Shown here in pieces: positions 1 to 14,628 of a stretch of DNA of 64,000 nucleotides. Position 1 is the stretch's first letter. Each line of letters begins with the position of its first letter. The position numbers and the translations under genes were made by a program. The notes beneath the pieces were generated by a model, which did not search any database, had not been told where the DNA came from, and saw nothing but the letters and a program-made list of their open reading frames with translations. Source of the DNA: Scortum barcoo (taxonomy: Eukaryota; Chordata; Actinopteri; Centrarchiformes; Terapontidae); the NCBI GenBank assembly GCA_023238725.1, contig CM041536.1:16895271-16959270 (forward strand), written 5' to 3'.

Positions 1-3000
1 ATTCTAAACTGCTTACCATTTTCCACTGTCACAATAGTTTAGCCTGGAAATACAAGAGATTGTGTCTTTTTTTCTTTTCTCTCTGGGATGAAGTCTTGTG
101 TTTTCTCTGGTATGAAATCACACCATAGTGAAAGTGAGTTGGTGTTATAAGAGGCGCGAATGAATGACTGGAAAAATGACCTGCGATTACATCTTTTAGA
201 AGGGGGCAAAAGGGTGCCACTATCGGATAGGAAATAATAATGATAATAATAATTATTATTATGGTCGTTTTCATATTCATAAAGACATTTATTACCACCA
301 GCTGTACTTGTTCAAGCACCATTTACATGATCTACCCTGTCTGTTAATAAGGTCATGTGCTTTTGCATTCTGTTACAGCGTTACACAGATTTGAATAATA
401 GGATTCTCATCATGCATCTTTAGACCCTTGTCGCCTGTTAATAGCCTGAAAGACTCTCGTTGAACAATGTAATAAACGCATCATGTGACCTCAGCAAAGG
501 TCGGGGGTCAGTGAGCCACGGATTGTCAACGGAGCACTGGCCTGACAGAGAATAAATGATGCCTTGTAAACAAATTGAGTTATTGCTTTAATTCATGCAG
601 TCTGATTAAATTTGCAGAGAGAAGAGTCCTTCACAAGGGAACGGAAGAGCGAAGGAATGACAGCGGAGAGGAATGAAGGAAATGAGAAGGAGGAAAAGCG
701 GTGGACGGCGGGACATGGACACACACCTACTCCCTCCATCACTCTATCCCACAACATCTTTGGCTCCAGTAAAGGAGAGTAACTGCATTAACAATCCCGA
801 TCATCTCAAAAGACTGTGCCCTGCTTTCCATAGACAGAGAGTCTTCTTTTGTCTCTCAGATAAATGTAATAAAATTGTGTTAAATTGAGTTGGGCTGGGC
901 CACTCGGCTGACTCCCTGCCCCAGCACGGAGTGAGTGACAATAAGCAGGAAACAGATCTGAATTTCATAAACTGATACACAGACTACAGTTTGTCTGTTG
1001 CATCAACATTTTAAGAAGTTTGGATAATTGAGGAAGAGAATAAAATGTACATAAGGGTAAAAACAGACGGAGCTCAATTAGGCAGCAGCTGGGGATTGAG
1101 GGTGCTTAAATCTGTAGAAATCTTTGAAGAAATTTGTTTAAGTTTATTGTAATGGGCAAATGGGAAAGCCCATCTCCTATGGTACACCCCATGAACCTAA
1201 AAAACCCTGAATGAAACATCAGTATTAAGTTTAGTCTATCACCCAAAGCTGCATTAGGTCTCTCCTCAGTTTGCTCCTTAATTCCATCCGAGTAATCCCA
1301 CATTATTGCCCTCTAACAGTACCCTAAACGGAGAATAAAAAGTTTGCTCCCCTCTAGCAGTGTATTACCAGGAAACAACAGGCCCTCTCCTCATTAAGTT
1401 ATAGATATAAATGCTCCAAAGCATGAAATTACCCCCGAGCCTCCCTCTCCAAATAACCTGGTTTGCAAACAAATGATCCGAGCACAAGCAGTAAAAGGCA
1501 GATTATTAAAATAATAGGAGGGATTTAAATTTGCATCCACAGAACAATTCAGCAAAGGACTGTGCAATTACTCCTCCCCCTCCTCTTCCCCTGTTCATTC
1601 CACCTTTCTACTGGCAAGCCGAGTCCCTCGTACTTTATTGTGTCCATCTGTTCTTTCTTAGAAACAGACGCAGAGTTTGGCATCTTCAGGTGTGGCTATA
1701 TGTGCGTGTGTGGTCAACCATAGGAATCTGTGCACCTAAGTGGTACTATCTAGTTATTGTTTGCCTTCAAAACCACAATCAATTTACATGCTCATACTTT
1801 CCTATTCCCCTCGTCCCAAACCCTTATTTCTCTGTTCCTATCTCACGCCATGATAAATATCTAACTTTACCCTGAGACAATAACGGTACCTCCTCCTATG
1901 CTGGAGTAAATGGGGAGCGATGAGAGAGTGAGGTGAGGAGGAACGGACAAGGCAAAGGGTGCTCAGCTCTGCATTACCTCTGAGTTATGGCCCCCATTTG
2001 CATCTCAATCAGCCTCTTTGGAGAGCCCACCACCTTGGTAACACCCCCATCACACCACAGCCACCCCGGGTAATCAGGGAGATTTAGTGGGACTGGCAGC
2101 CTACCATGGGCACCCCCTGGCTGGGGCTCACAGCTCATTCCCAGCCCCTGGTCTCACTAAGGGCCCTCTGGGCCACATCCAAACACAGGAGAATGGCAGC
2201 ACTTAACAAGACTGAGGAAGACCAAAATAGACGAGCAGCAGGAACAGGCCATAAAACAGAGGGAAAACAAAGCACCAGAGTGATTGTAATAGATGTGCCA
2301 GTGTAGATGTCTGCATAGTGTTCTGTATTGCTGCCTCATTATAGCAGGAGAAAAAAGAAAACAAACTTGAACTTGCGACCTTAGGTAAGAACATTTCATC
2401 TCAGAGTTGATGATGGCACTGACACTATCCCACTGCTCCCCATACAGCAAAAGCAGGCTCTCTCCAACATGTAATGGGAGTTTGTGCACCCACAAACACA
2501 CACACACGCACACACACACACAGCTACATGGTGTGATTTGCAGATAGTGAATGCTCCACTTGAGAGTTGCCTCTCTAGTTAGCGCTGTCTCATGGCTGAA
2601 CCCTGCTAAGGTATTATTACCTACACTCAGCCCTATTGATATTGTGACTCCAGCATCTGTTCACCTCCTTGTTACTGCCTGGACCCCAGCACAGCGTCCT
2701 ATCTGCCTGTGTGCAGGTGTGGGTGTGTGTGTGTGTGTGTGTGTCACTCGTTTGTGCATGTGTGTATGCCAGACCTCTGGGGTAGAGAGTAGTCACTGTG
2801 CACAGTAGAAGACAAGAGACTGAGGAGGCTAATAGAGAAACACTCAACACACCAGGGGCCTAATCAACTGCGAAGGACGCGTACCCATAGCTCCAAATCT
2901 CTCTCTTGCACAAACACACTCTGGCCTTTCTTTCTCCGTCTAATCTCACTGATACTCTAAACGCCACGCTGCCTAGGCCAATGCCATGTCGCCAAGACTT

Positions 3001-6000
3001 TGTGAGCAACGCTTGTGAAAAACAACAATGAAAAACTTTAGCTGCAACCACAGATGGCTCAGGTGAGCAGAGGATTAGACGAAACAAAAGGGAAACAGGA
3101 GGAGAGTAAGGACTGAAGATGGAGAGACTCCGAATGAGGAGCTGGGTTTTAGTTATCAGAATCAAATATTAAGGAGGGGGGGGACTGGGGAGTGGGCAAC
3201 ATTAATCAAAGTGTTCACCTAGTGGGCAGCCATATGGCAGATCAGCACGCCAACAGTGCAAACTTGCTGATCTTCAGTAACGGGGTGCAATTAATTCCAC
3301 TGGCTGCATTCATCTCTCCCTCACACACTGAAGGAAGGCAGGTAGAAAAGGAGGAGAGAGAAAAGGAGGAGAGAGAACAGAGGAGGGTTTGTTATGACTC
3401 CTTACTCTTCCTCCTCAACTCTGTCTTCTTCTCTCTCTCTCTCTTCCTTCTCTCTCTCTCTGTCTCAAAGCAGAGGAATCAAACCCAGGTGATGAATGAG
3501 GTGGACACAAGGGCCTCAGGTAGCTGCTGTGGCGATGGTGGGGGGAGTAACAGTGGGGTGGGACAAGAAAAAGTGAAGAAATTAGGAAACTGGGAGAGAA
3601 GGAGACAGCGGTGGGGAGGGGTTAGATTCTTCTTAGGTTTGGCATTTGCAAGGCCTTAAAATCTAAATTTATGTGTTTATTTTTCTCAATGATACTCATT
3701 CTGTGACTGCCATTATTACTAAAATATCAAGGATTGCATTTACTAAAAGTTTATAGAAGAACATGTGCCGGCACCATCACCAAAATGACGAAGTCAGAAA
3801 GTCAGCCACCCTAATGAGGAAGGCACACACAGTACCAGTGGTCAAAAAATAAAGCCCCATAAATCCCATTATCCCGCCCACATTATAGTTATTTCTATTG
3901 TAAGGCTGTGCAAATAAAACACTGCGTCTATTAACACTTTCCAGCCCCCAAAAAAATATTGTCATGCTCAAAATGCCATTTTAGAGGTGGCAGAAAAAAC
4001 TTTGTGGTTGAGGTCTGTAAATAGCATGAATAATATCAGAGAGCAAGAATGAAAATGAAAACAAAATGTACAGATTAAAACACTAAACGCATTCTCAGTA
4101 AATCTGGTCTGAAGTCTGAATACAGTGGGTATATCAGATATCAATTCATTAAAATGTAAATTAAAAGAGCAAATATGATAATAATAAGTGGCGCCGTTCT
4201 CAGTCATTTCTTCCACAGATGGCTAGAGAGAGCTTTTTATGGAAAAGGATGGTCAACATTTGAGAATTCACTTGGTTAGCCGGCAGAATAAAGTGAGCAA
4301 GGCCTGACACACACACACACACTCAAACCTCTTTTGGTTTTATGCAAAATTAGCGTCTCCCCTGGCTCTTAACACAAGCTCATCTCCATTAGCCGCAACC
4401 TAGTAAAACTGACTCCTGCAAATGAGTTGTGGATATGCATTCCCCTGGCCCGCACATCTCTCCCATCCATACAAATATACTGCATCTGCTATCTCACGCC
4501 CATATCTCTGTAAGTCAGCCCATCCCATAGGCCTAGTCACCATACCACCCATACCAATATCATAAATGACTGTGGGGGAAGCCTTCATTAGGGCGGCAAT
4601 GCCCCTCCACCCCCCTAATCAGGGCATTTTCCTTGTGCGCGTTGGGATGGTGCTTTATGACCCAAATGGGGCTCTGTTAATGAGGAAGTATACATGTCTC
4701 CATTTCCTGTCTAGCCAGGTCGGCAGTTCCTGTACTTGGCCCTGTTATAATCACAAGTTTTTTGTTTTTTTTAATGAGATATATTCATCATGGTCACGCA
4801 TCAAACACCATGTAGATATACAATAACAGCGTAAATGAAAAGACACACAGAATTAATTACACTGCAAAAATACACTCCTGCTCTTGCCAAACACTGTGAT
4901 ATGGGCACACAGCCTATCACCAAGCTTTGCAGATGCGCAGAAATAAATATTTAGAGGTCTTCATCCTTTACAACCAGGGTTGGACTAGTCATTGCACTCC
5001 AAGCAACATGGGTTTAAACCCACACATTGACAGCTGAATCACTGCGATGTCTCAGTAAATTCTGTTACAGCGTTCCTCACAAACTCTCTGCTTTTTCACA
5101 TTTTGCTCTCGGCCCCCTCATTCTTCTCAATCCCCTTCTCTATACCTCTGATCTCTCAACGTCCCTGTCTCTCGTCCTCTCCATCATCCCCTCTTCACTC
5201 CCAGGCCTCGTTGACATTAACCTGGAGCACTCACATTTTCCCATGGTTCTCCGTGTTGCTCTCCACATGTCAGAGAGGGAGGCTTTATGGCCCACATCCA
5301 TCAGCTTCACATGCCAGGATTTATGGGAGATGGAGTCCAAACCTGATCGCTCTGAATCAGTCTTGCTGAAGCCGACCCCTGGGCCGCTGTGGGATATAAT
5401 GGATGAGCATCCATGTCCCCACCATCCACCACCCCACCACCCCCACCTCACCTCACTCTCCCCTCTTTCCACCTCTCTCCACACCCGTACTCTGCGCTCC
5501 TCCCTTCATCTCTCATGGTTTTTCTTCCCATCTGACCATCACTCCAGTCTTTTTACTTGCCCTAGTTGGCTCATCTTGGTCATTCATTCAAACCTAATGG
5601 AGATTTGGTTACCAAAAATTAATGAGGCAAACTCACTCAAGGAAATATCCAAGTGCACATGCACCAACATACACTCACACAGACATAAGCTCATCATGCA
5701 TTGCTGCATGTAGGGTTTTATTTGGGCTAATTTATCATGACACTGTATTAATAGGCAGCAGTGCCCTTCAGAGGAGAGATGAGAGGCACCAATTAACTCA
5801 GTTCACTGTTCACTGCCACAGACAGACCTGTAGGAACGACAAAGGTCTGTCAAATCACTCTGCCCTGTCGCAGCACCCCGTGTATTACAGAACATCAGTG
5901 TACACAATGAGAGTGAGGAGGCTCAGTGGATGATCAAACACAGCTGAATTAGATCTAATATTTTTCTGTTCTGTACTGGAACTTACTGTCCTTCTCTACC

Positions 6001-6899
6001 TGCTCTCTAAAATCACAACAGGACTTCAAAACCATCTGCTCAGCCCTGTCCCGATGGTTACTGTTGCTACGACTGTCTGTTCTCACAGGGCTTACATGCA
6101 GGGGGAAATGTCACATTTGAAATTTTTGGTCAATTTGGAAACAATGTTTTCTGACAGATGTAAATAAAAGCAGACTTGCTTTAAAGGAAGAATTTTTTAC
6201 ACAAGACAAAGCTACATGTCCCGGGCAAAAGGTCAGCACCTTTACCAGCTGATGATCCATTTAGATGACATGGAAGTAAAGAAACAAGTGAATCAAGAAA
6301 AAGCTAACATTTATGCTATACTACTCATATTTTCAAACAGTATGTTTCATTTTTAACTGTCATGAATGGTTACAGTTGCTAAGCTATGATGCCGTTCAGG
6401 GGAACAGTTTTCAGTGGGAAAACAGTTGTATTTAAAGGTTAGCTGTGCACTCAGAAAAAGAGCTGGTGGAACAAAGGCTCACCAAAGTTTGAGACATCAT
6501 ACTTCCTCCTCATGACATCCACCCCTTGGCAGAATTAATCAGCTGAGCCCCTGTGGTCTACATATCCTGCTGTGACTGAGGGAGTTAGAGGTTAAAGGTC
6601 AAACTGTGTTCATTGGTTTACAGCAGGTGTTATTAGAGTTATTTGATATATTTACCCAACCTGTTCACCTTCTAACCTGCCTCTATATAGAGCTGGTTAC
6701 CTAAAAGTTGTACCGTAAACACACACATCCACACACGCAAACACACCCACGCTCATTCCTCAACTGGAACGCGTGAAATAATATTGCCCTGCATGCCCCC
6801 AAACAGGTCTGTACCCTAATAAAGGCTTTACACTATGAGAGAAACACAGTGAAGCAGCTCCGACACCTCTGTGCCTCCCCATCAACATACATACACTCA

Positions 6900-6940
<41 letters not shown>

Positions 6941-8171
6941 TCAAACTCACACATATCACACACACAGGGGCTGTGTCTGGTCACAGGTCAGGAGAGCCTG
7001 TAGCTCTCTGTGGTCCAGGGGAGCAGAGCCGCTTGAACCTGTAATATGCTCCCCTCTCCCCTGGTGCCACTTGTTGGGGTTTTAGTGCAGGGAAAATTAC
7101 ACCTGCTCTCTAGCCTGAGACCAGCATTAACACACAGAGACAACCAAAAGCGGGGATTACACACTCGCATACACACAGACACGTGAACACACAGGCAAGC
7201 CTGAGAGGAACTCTGGATTCGGACAGTGAAACAGGGGAGCACACGTGTGGGCGTGCATGTGTGATGCTGCTTTTACGCCCTGACATCACTGATCAACAAA
7301 ACATTTTATAGGAGTGCTTCACACACCATTAAAACACTGGTACCATTTTGAAAGTATGAGCAATAACAGATTAACAGCCCCGCTCTCGATCTAACATTCC
7401 CACAGGAGAGCCGGCTCAATGGATGAAAAGAAAAAAAGACGATGACCCGGCTTCACCATCCAAACACAGCATGTACAGCGGGAAAGTAAAGTAAAGCAGT
7501 GACTTATTCCCTTCTTATACACAAGATCAATCTCATGTAACAAAGTTGTGCAAGATTAGGATACATTATGCTGCTAATACTGCTCTGTAGGCCTAATCAT
7601 TCGCCAATGTGTAGGCTTAATCAGTGGTTCGATGGGGAGGCCGCTTCATCATCGAAATGTTGAACTAAAATGAACACAACATCTAGCCTACTCTGCAAGT
7701 CAAATGTGAGCTGAGAGATAATCATTGATATGGGGCAGGAGAGAATGAAACTAATAAAAAGGCAGTGTATCAAAGTATCGCAGTTAAGCATTAGTCACGT
7801 GAGGGCAACTACGCCACAACTCTGGTATTCTCTAAATGAATCCCCCTCGTCCCATGCTTGATTTATGGACCTGTAAAAACACACGTTGTTTTTAATCTAC
7901 TGCTGCCTGAATCTGCCCCTCTAATGAAATGTGGATCTGTGTGATCTGTGTGTGTGTGTGTGTGTGTCAAGGTGTGTGCATGTGTATGTGTGTGTGTGTG
8001 TGTGTTGATGATAATGATGTATGGGCTGAGGTCTGATTCTTTGAGCATGAATTTTCTCTCTGATAAATATGCATTCAGTTACACAGACTGATTAAGCTGT
8101 AAACCAGTGTTAACTTGGTGTCAAAGCGCATTCACACAGACACATATACATACGCATACATGCGTTACATG

Positions 8172-8175
<4 letters not shown>

Positions 8176-8209
<34 letters not shown>
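8176..8209. repeat. CA microsatellite
   Basis: Seventeen CA units in wwox intron 5. Similar tracts lie at 6903-6932 and 7946-8005 (GT). Open frames through these tracts are artefacts. Confidence 0.95.
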
Positions 8210-8210
<1 letters not shown>

Positions 8211-11200
8211 CTTCCCAGAAAATAATGATAGCTGTGCCTGGGGCAGGATTGTTTGGATGCCTGGAGCGGTTCACTGATATCAATTCCATGAGACCTGACT
8301 GCACAGGATATCCTATAAACACAAGACAAGGCTCAGAGACACCACCATATCAGCAAAAGCCACAGAGTTACAGAATCAAAAATGATTTGCAAACTTCTGC
8401 ACCAAAATGCTATATATTGATGGAGAAAAAAAAAAATTAATACAAATCAAATAAAATTTTAGATATATGTATAGTAAATATATGGCAAAAATTAAAGTGC
8501 CAAGTGTTTTGAGATTTTAAAGAGCACATCTTTGTTTGAACAAGTCACATTTTTTGCTACACTTAAACAGAAGTTTAACAGTCTGTTCTTACAAAGGTTC
8601 CACATATTTCTCTACAATGAGACAGCACTTGACTGTAGAGAGCTACGCGGCTGCTATTCTTGATCAGGCTGACATTGAAATATGTGACTTACAGTGTCAG
8701 AGTGTTCGGACGTGGCAGCTGGTGACTTGTTGTGACGCACTTGTCTGTTCATTAGCGGACAATCCCTCCGTCCTTCACAACAAACACAAGCTGACAACAG
8801 GGTACACGCACACTCCTCTCCTTCTATATTTTTTTCCAATGTTTCTCAACACAATCAGACATGGACATGTAGGGCACCAGACACATGCACATGCATACAC
8901 ATACTCATTCATACACACACTCATTAAGTTCTCATCTCATGTCTGAATATCCTCTTGGTGGGTTATGGAAGATGACAAGAGACAGCATCAGACAATTTAA
9001 ATCTCACAGAGACATCAAACACAGAATTACATCTAATTAGCCTATTGCATCTCCTATGAACTTTATCGTGGGATCTGAGAGCCTGTGCTAATTTCAAACT
9101 GCGCTAAAGATGCTAAAAGAGCTTGGGGTAATATCGGATAAATGTTATAGCCAGTTGCCAGATGGTTTCCGCATTCAACATTACTGTGTTTGCTTGTTTG
9201 GCAGACATCAACCAAGCCTGAGTCTATTTGGCTGCCGCTTATTACAACTGGCTCGTCTCCTGATTTAAAACATTACAGTGTGTGCTGGACGTGTCTCTCT
9301 GTGGTCAGCACTTCTCAGACTTCAATAAAAACATTCTCTGCTGGCAGAGGGAGAGAGAAAGAAGGGAGAGAAAGAGTGAAAGAGATCCAAGCAACCTCTC
9401 ACCTCTCTCATCATAAGAAGCCCTCGTCCCAGGGCTACGAACCCTCCTTCAGAGGGGAGAGTGGAAGAGTGAAGGATGAGAGTCTGTCAGGTTCAAACAA
9501 CAAAGAGGTCCTGCTTTACACATCCTTCCTCAACCTGTCCCCTTCAGTGGCAGTGACATCATTTAAATCATTTAAATCCTCCCCAACATGACCTATGGCA
9601 AGTGACCCGTCATTCTAACGCTCACACCTCCATGTGAGACGGCTGCTGAACTGCTTATTTAGCAGAAAATACCACCCGGCTAACTATGTGATTTATTCAA
9701 AATTATTCCTCCATGGTGCTCCTTCACACAGAGCATTTGCCCATAGTTCACCGTGGTCCAGGCAATTAGGAGCAGGCCACACCTCTTCAGGAGACAGAGC
9801 ACCTGGCTGTAGCAGACAGACATAAGGAGGAGGAGAGCTGAGCGGGCGCGCAGCTTTTCACGGCGGGCTGGAATAACTAAGCAGAGCAGTGAGGGAGAGT
9901 GAGGGAGTGAGGAATGCAAGCCAGGCACTTTAGGATTCATTTAGGTTCCCCATCTCCCTGGTCACTTTATTAGCAGTCTGGGAAGAGTGATGCATGTCCC
10001 AAAGCTATGCAAAATGCATAATCAAGCATTTAAATACACACCATGTGAATGGACAATATGCATGCACGTGCATGTACGTGTGCACACATACTGTACTTGT
10101 GAAGTGTATTACATAGATGCCCAATCATACACACACACACAAAATGCTTACCACTGGAAAATCTCATGGTATTACTCTTACGTACTCTTACACATTTATA
10201 CTAACAGTCTATACTATACAAAGCTTCCTTCAGTATTCCCACGAGCTGCATTGTAACCGTCACCTGCGTAATGTAAAGAAATCCTCAGTGGTATATTACA
10301 GTAAATCCTATTGTAGTTGCCAAGCTTTGTGCGGTCGCTTGTTGGAGAAATCAGGGGTGGATAAATTTGAGGAAAAAGGGGTTCCCTCATCAAATTTACA
10401 TAGCCTATCGCAATTTCACACTCGTTCCATCCATCCTTTCAGATCCCTTCTGTGCCAAAGCCGATGTAGGCCGTAGTTGGGGGACATGGGACCTTTTTAT
10501 TCCCAGTTTACAGACAGGATGCATGTAGGAAACAAACAAATAAATAAGTACATAAAGAGAGATGAGAAGGTCTCCCCTGAGAGGCAGATGCATGCCACTA
10601 ATATGCGAGGAAACAGACTGATTTGCACAACGCCTCATCCTGGAAATACGGGAGAGCCACCTCTCCCTCAATGATTCAGTGGATGCACCTGAGATTGGAG
10701 GAGAGGATTGGGAGAGCGGGGAGAGGGGGCTGTGCAGGTATAATGTTGGCATAGTCTGGGGACAATCTGAAAAGGGGCTCTAGGGCTGCTTAAGTACAAG
10801 CTTCAACATCACCAACAACAATCTCCACTGGATTTATCTGAGCTTTAACAGCGGTGTGTCAGCATAACAACATGCAGAAAAAAAATACTTTTGCTTATGC
10901 TTTTTAATGAAAGAAAGAGCACCATCCTGAGGTGCCATAAAAAGGTATGTATGTTTTAATTAAAAGAATTGAGAGAAACTGTAGTCTCTGTATTAGCTGT
11001 TGCCTTATTCTTAGGTCAAGAAAATAAAGTTGTATGACATGGACATTTTAGGCAGTTGAGGGAAAGAATGATTAGGAAAAACAAGCTGATGTTTCAAATC
11101 CGGAAAGATATAAGACCTAAAAATGATGAACTATGATGTACTGGGCTCTCTGGCAGTAGAGAGAAGTGTTACGGAGCTGCTCACTGACCTGGGAAATGGG

Positions 11201-13564
11201 CTGCAACTTCCTTAATCATTTTCGGAGAGGAATGAAGAGGAAAAAAGAGTGGTACGGAATCGAAGGCTGAACGGAGGGGGACAAAAGCCTTTTGTGGCCT
11301 TTCTGAAAGATGAAAAAAAGAGGGAGCTAGGGGAAAGAGGGGAAGAGTGACTAAAAGAGCAGCATCCTGAGGCCCTGGAGGGGGCTGCGACCGACCAGGT
11401 CAGCATTTCACATGTGTCACTTCCTGTTGGCCTCAGCGGGAGGAGCGTGGCATGGCACGGTGGCCAGCGGGGGCACAAGGCCTGTCAGACTGACACAAGA
11501 GGTTATGCACCAGGCAAACGGGCAAATGAAGACACACATGCACCCACCCACCCACCAACGAAACACACACACAGACACACACACGCACACACCTACTCCT
11601 ATGCAAACAAGTGTGATTCAGGTCAAAGGTAGAGTGAGGGTGACAAAGAAAATGGTCTGAATGCATGCATGCGCTCTACTTAACACAGTCATGTAGTTTT
11701 TTATAAGAAACTGGGACTCTGCCAGAACGTTGCCACTTCATAATGCTGTGTGTAGGCTATGACGTTTAAACGTGTAACATTTTCATTATAAATCTGGGGA
11801 AAAATCACTGTGAATCTGTAAGACTGTGGGAGGTATGGGAACACAACTGCTGACACGTTCAAGGAGAGGCCGCCTTCTTCCCGTCTGCCTTTCAAGACCT
11901 TCTCCACCTCTGCTTTACAAAAATCCAGATGCAAGCAGATGCTTGAAGAGGAACATTGTGTCCCATTGATTCTGATGTTACCTTATCCTACTGCATGTGA
12001 GGCAGCAAGGAAGATCCACAGTACATGGGTAGATTATCTATATATGCATTTCTATAGATCTAGGCCTGAATCTGATAAAAAAAAAAATGGTAAAGGTAGA
12101 GGTTTGTGGCAGAGGGAAGGAGTGTATTCTTTGTCTGATTTTCATACCTAGCAGAGGAACCGTCCGTCTATCATGAGTGACCGCTGCTTATCGGCTCTCA
12201 GCCCGCCTGTCTCGCTCTGCCTCTCTGGCCTGTGTTAATGTTGCTGTTTGACATTGCAAGCAGCAGGCTTTTTTTTTCCTTCAGCAGCCTCAGTGGACAC
12301 TGAGCTTTAGCCTAATTGGTTCCAGAGCAGACCCTGACAGAACTCTCCTCAGCGGCACACAGCCATTTTAATACCCCCCCACTGCCACACACACACACAC
12401 ACACACAACAAAAACAAGCACAGCAATCAGTGACTAGCTCACTAATTAACGCCCTTACAAAGCATCTCATTAGCATGTGTTGTAGAAAGGGGCAGTGGGG
12501 GAAATAAGCATTTTGGATTAAAAAAAAAAAGGAAAGAAATTACAAAATAAGACCATGTATGGCAGTGTGTGTGTGTGTATTGTATTCTATTCATGGACCA
12601 AGGGCCTTGGTTGGCCCACGAAGTACTGGGCTGTATCTCAGGGGAGTCCATTACAGCTCTCTGAGGGAGACATTGGAGTCAAAGATAAGCAGAATTTTAA
12701 AGGCAATCAGGATAAATAAATCTCTGGCATGCACGCAACACTTTGGTTGTTAACCAGCAACTTAACCTGCCGGCACTGTGAGCAGAATAGGAGATGTATG
12801 GGTAAGGGGCTGTGGGAAAATAGCTAAGTTAAGTCATTGTTAAGGCCAAAAGCTGCAGAGCTGATAGATTTGCACAATACCTGAATGACTGTGCAACAAT
12901 AGTAAAATTTAAATGTATGATAATTCGACAAAATTTAGTTTGTTACTGTGCATGAATTAAAGAATTTGGCTCTCTAAATCAATCTGCCTCGTCTCTTTTT
13001 AGTGCAAGTCTGTTACCTCGCTTCACTCTCAGCATTTTCTCTTCCTGTCTCTGTCTCCCCATCTCTCCCAGCACCCATCTGCTGTTCCTGGTTTTACTGT
13101 GGCTTCATCACAGCCTGTAAAAGCAGCCTCCTTTGAACCCAATAAAGGCAACCAGCATCAGGCTTATTGTAAAACACAATCATAAGGTAAATGTTTATCC
13201 CCTCTCCGCCACTCTAAACTCCCCTAATGAGCCTGCTGGAGGGGTTTCACCTCACAGCTCAAATAGAGGCAGAGAAAACAACACATTCTGCTCAGATTAG
13301 GCCTGCGGTGGGGATGCACCTAAAGTCCCATCATGAAAACAGTGTGTAGCATAAACACAGCAAGGTTTCATGATGATAAAAAAAAAGTCAGCAGAAAGAC
13401 AAACAGGTAATGCAATATCTAAAGTGCCAAACAAGCTCTGTAATGTCAAGCATGAACATGTGAAGAGTTAAACACAGAAACAGAAGTACTGGGGAATTTC
13501 TTTGTTCCAGGAATCTTCCGTAAAGTGTATTGTTCTGTTTATACCGTAGCCGTTCCTGGCAGTC

Positions 13565-13705
13565 CACAGTATGATTGGCTGGGAAGGATAAGCCCCCTGA
13601 CCCTGCTCTTCCTAACAGCCAGTGGCTGTTCTGACCTGCCCATTATCCATCTGTGACCCCACTATTATATATACGCTGGACGGCACCGCCCTGCGCTGCA
13701 GATGA
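13565..13705 (+). promoter_or_regulatory. Candidate TATA/CCAAT core promoter inside wwox intron 5
   Basis: On the plus strand an inverted CCAAT box (ATTGG near 13574) and a GATA-type GGATAA are followed by TATATATA near 13667. About 30 bases further is a GC-rich stretch (about 13680-13700), where transcription would start. The purine-rich sequence downstream has a donor-like CAG|GTAG near 13809. This arrangement looks like a vertebrate core promoter antisense to wwox, perhaps for a noncoding RNA. No convincing protein follows, so the call is tentative. Confidence 0.3.
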
Positions 13706-14584
13706 GACATCACTCTCACCCCCGAACAGCAAAAAAACTCTAGCCCACCCAGCCAGAGGCGCGCAGACAGAGAGTTAGAGAAAGACAGAGTTCAGAGTAA
13801 TAGTGAGCAGGTAGTTAGAGGTCAGAGGTCCCGTGCAATCGGGACAGCAGTTCCACTCCTGGCAGCCAGAGCGGAACTCTGACAGGGACCTGGAAGTAGA
13901 TATGATGACCTTTTGTACAGAGGACCCCAAAATATACCCTCTTATCAAAATGACCTTAACGCAGGAGCATGGGAAGGCGAGCAGAGTCCATCCATCATCT
14001 TAAAGATTAATCCTCCTCTCTATTCTTCTCCTGAATCTATTAATAATGTCGCCAGAGGGGAGAATTTGCAGCAAAGATTTATTCTGATATTGTGACTTTT
14101 ATTCATTAGCCTATAACAGGGGGATTCCTTGAGAAGGAAATATGGAGTGAGCTTAGGGAATGCTAATTCACCACTCCTGCTCTATTTGAACTGTACGGAA
14201 CTCTATTAACTCAATCATTTAATTTGCTGACAATCTGCACACGCCAAAGTACCACAAATAGGGAAGATTACCATTTACACTGCAGAGGTCACCGATCATT
14301 TAATCTGTTGAAGCAATTCTAAACGGCTTCCATTCGCGGGTTCACAAACATTTAACAACGTCTTGGATGATTTTGTGGCAGGTGTGATGCTTGAAAATCA
14401 ATTTGACTGCAGAATCTGGTACTTGGATCAGAGCTTTTCCTCACTCATTTAGACAAAGCAGCTGCATTAATAGATCTGTACACTGGATTTCACACTGTGG
14501 AGCAGCACTGACAGCCCCAGGGGCACACTTCAATTAGAGACTTGGGTGAGTTTAAACACTGCAGATCTACTCTCGCTCAAAGGC

Positions 14585-14588
<4 letters not shown>

Positions 14589-14625
<37 letters not shown>
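14589..14625. repeat. CT microsatellite
   Basis: About eighteen uninterrupted TC units in wwox intron 5. Confidence 0.95.

Positions 14626-14628
<3 letters not shown>

Noticed and set aside
2157..2519. Val/Cys-rich open frames at CA/GT repeats, here and at 6760, 8110, 11433 and 57166
   Set aside because: They are translations of dinucleotide microsatellites. The 57166 frame is real only over HPRT-like exon 2.
4978..5030. Possible tRNA-derived SINE (a GGTTTAAACCC box-B-like word)
   Set aside because: No A box at the right distance, no cloverleaf, and no repeat tail nearby.
5027..5713. 228-codon plus-strand open frame in wwox intron 5
   Set aside because: Rich in Ser, Pro, His and Leu from a CT/CCA-rich stretch. 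It matches no family I know and shows no splice or start context.
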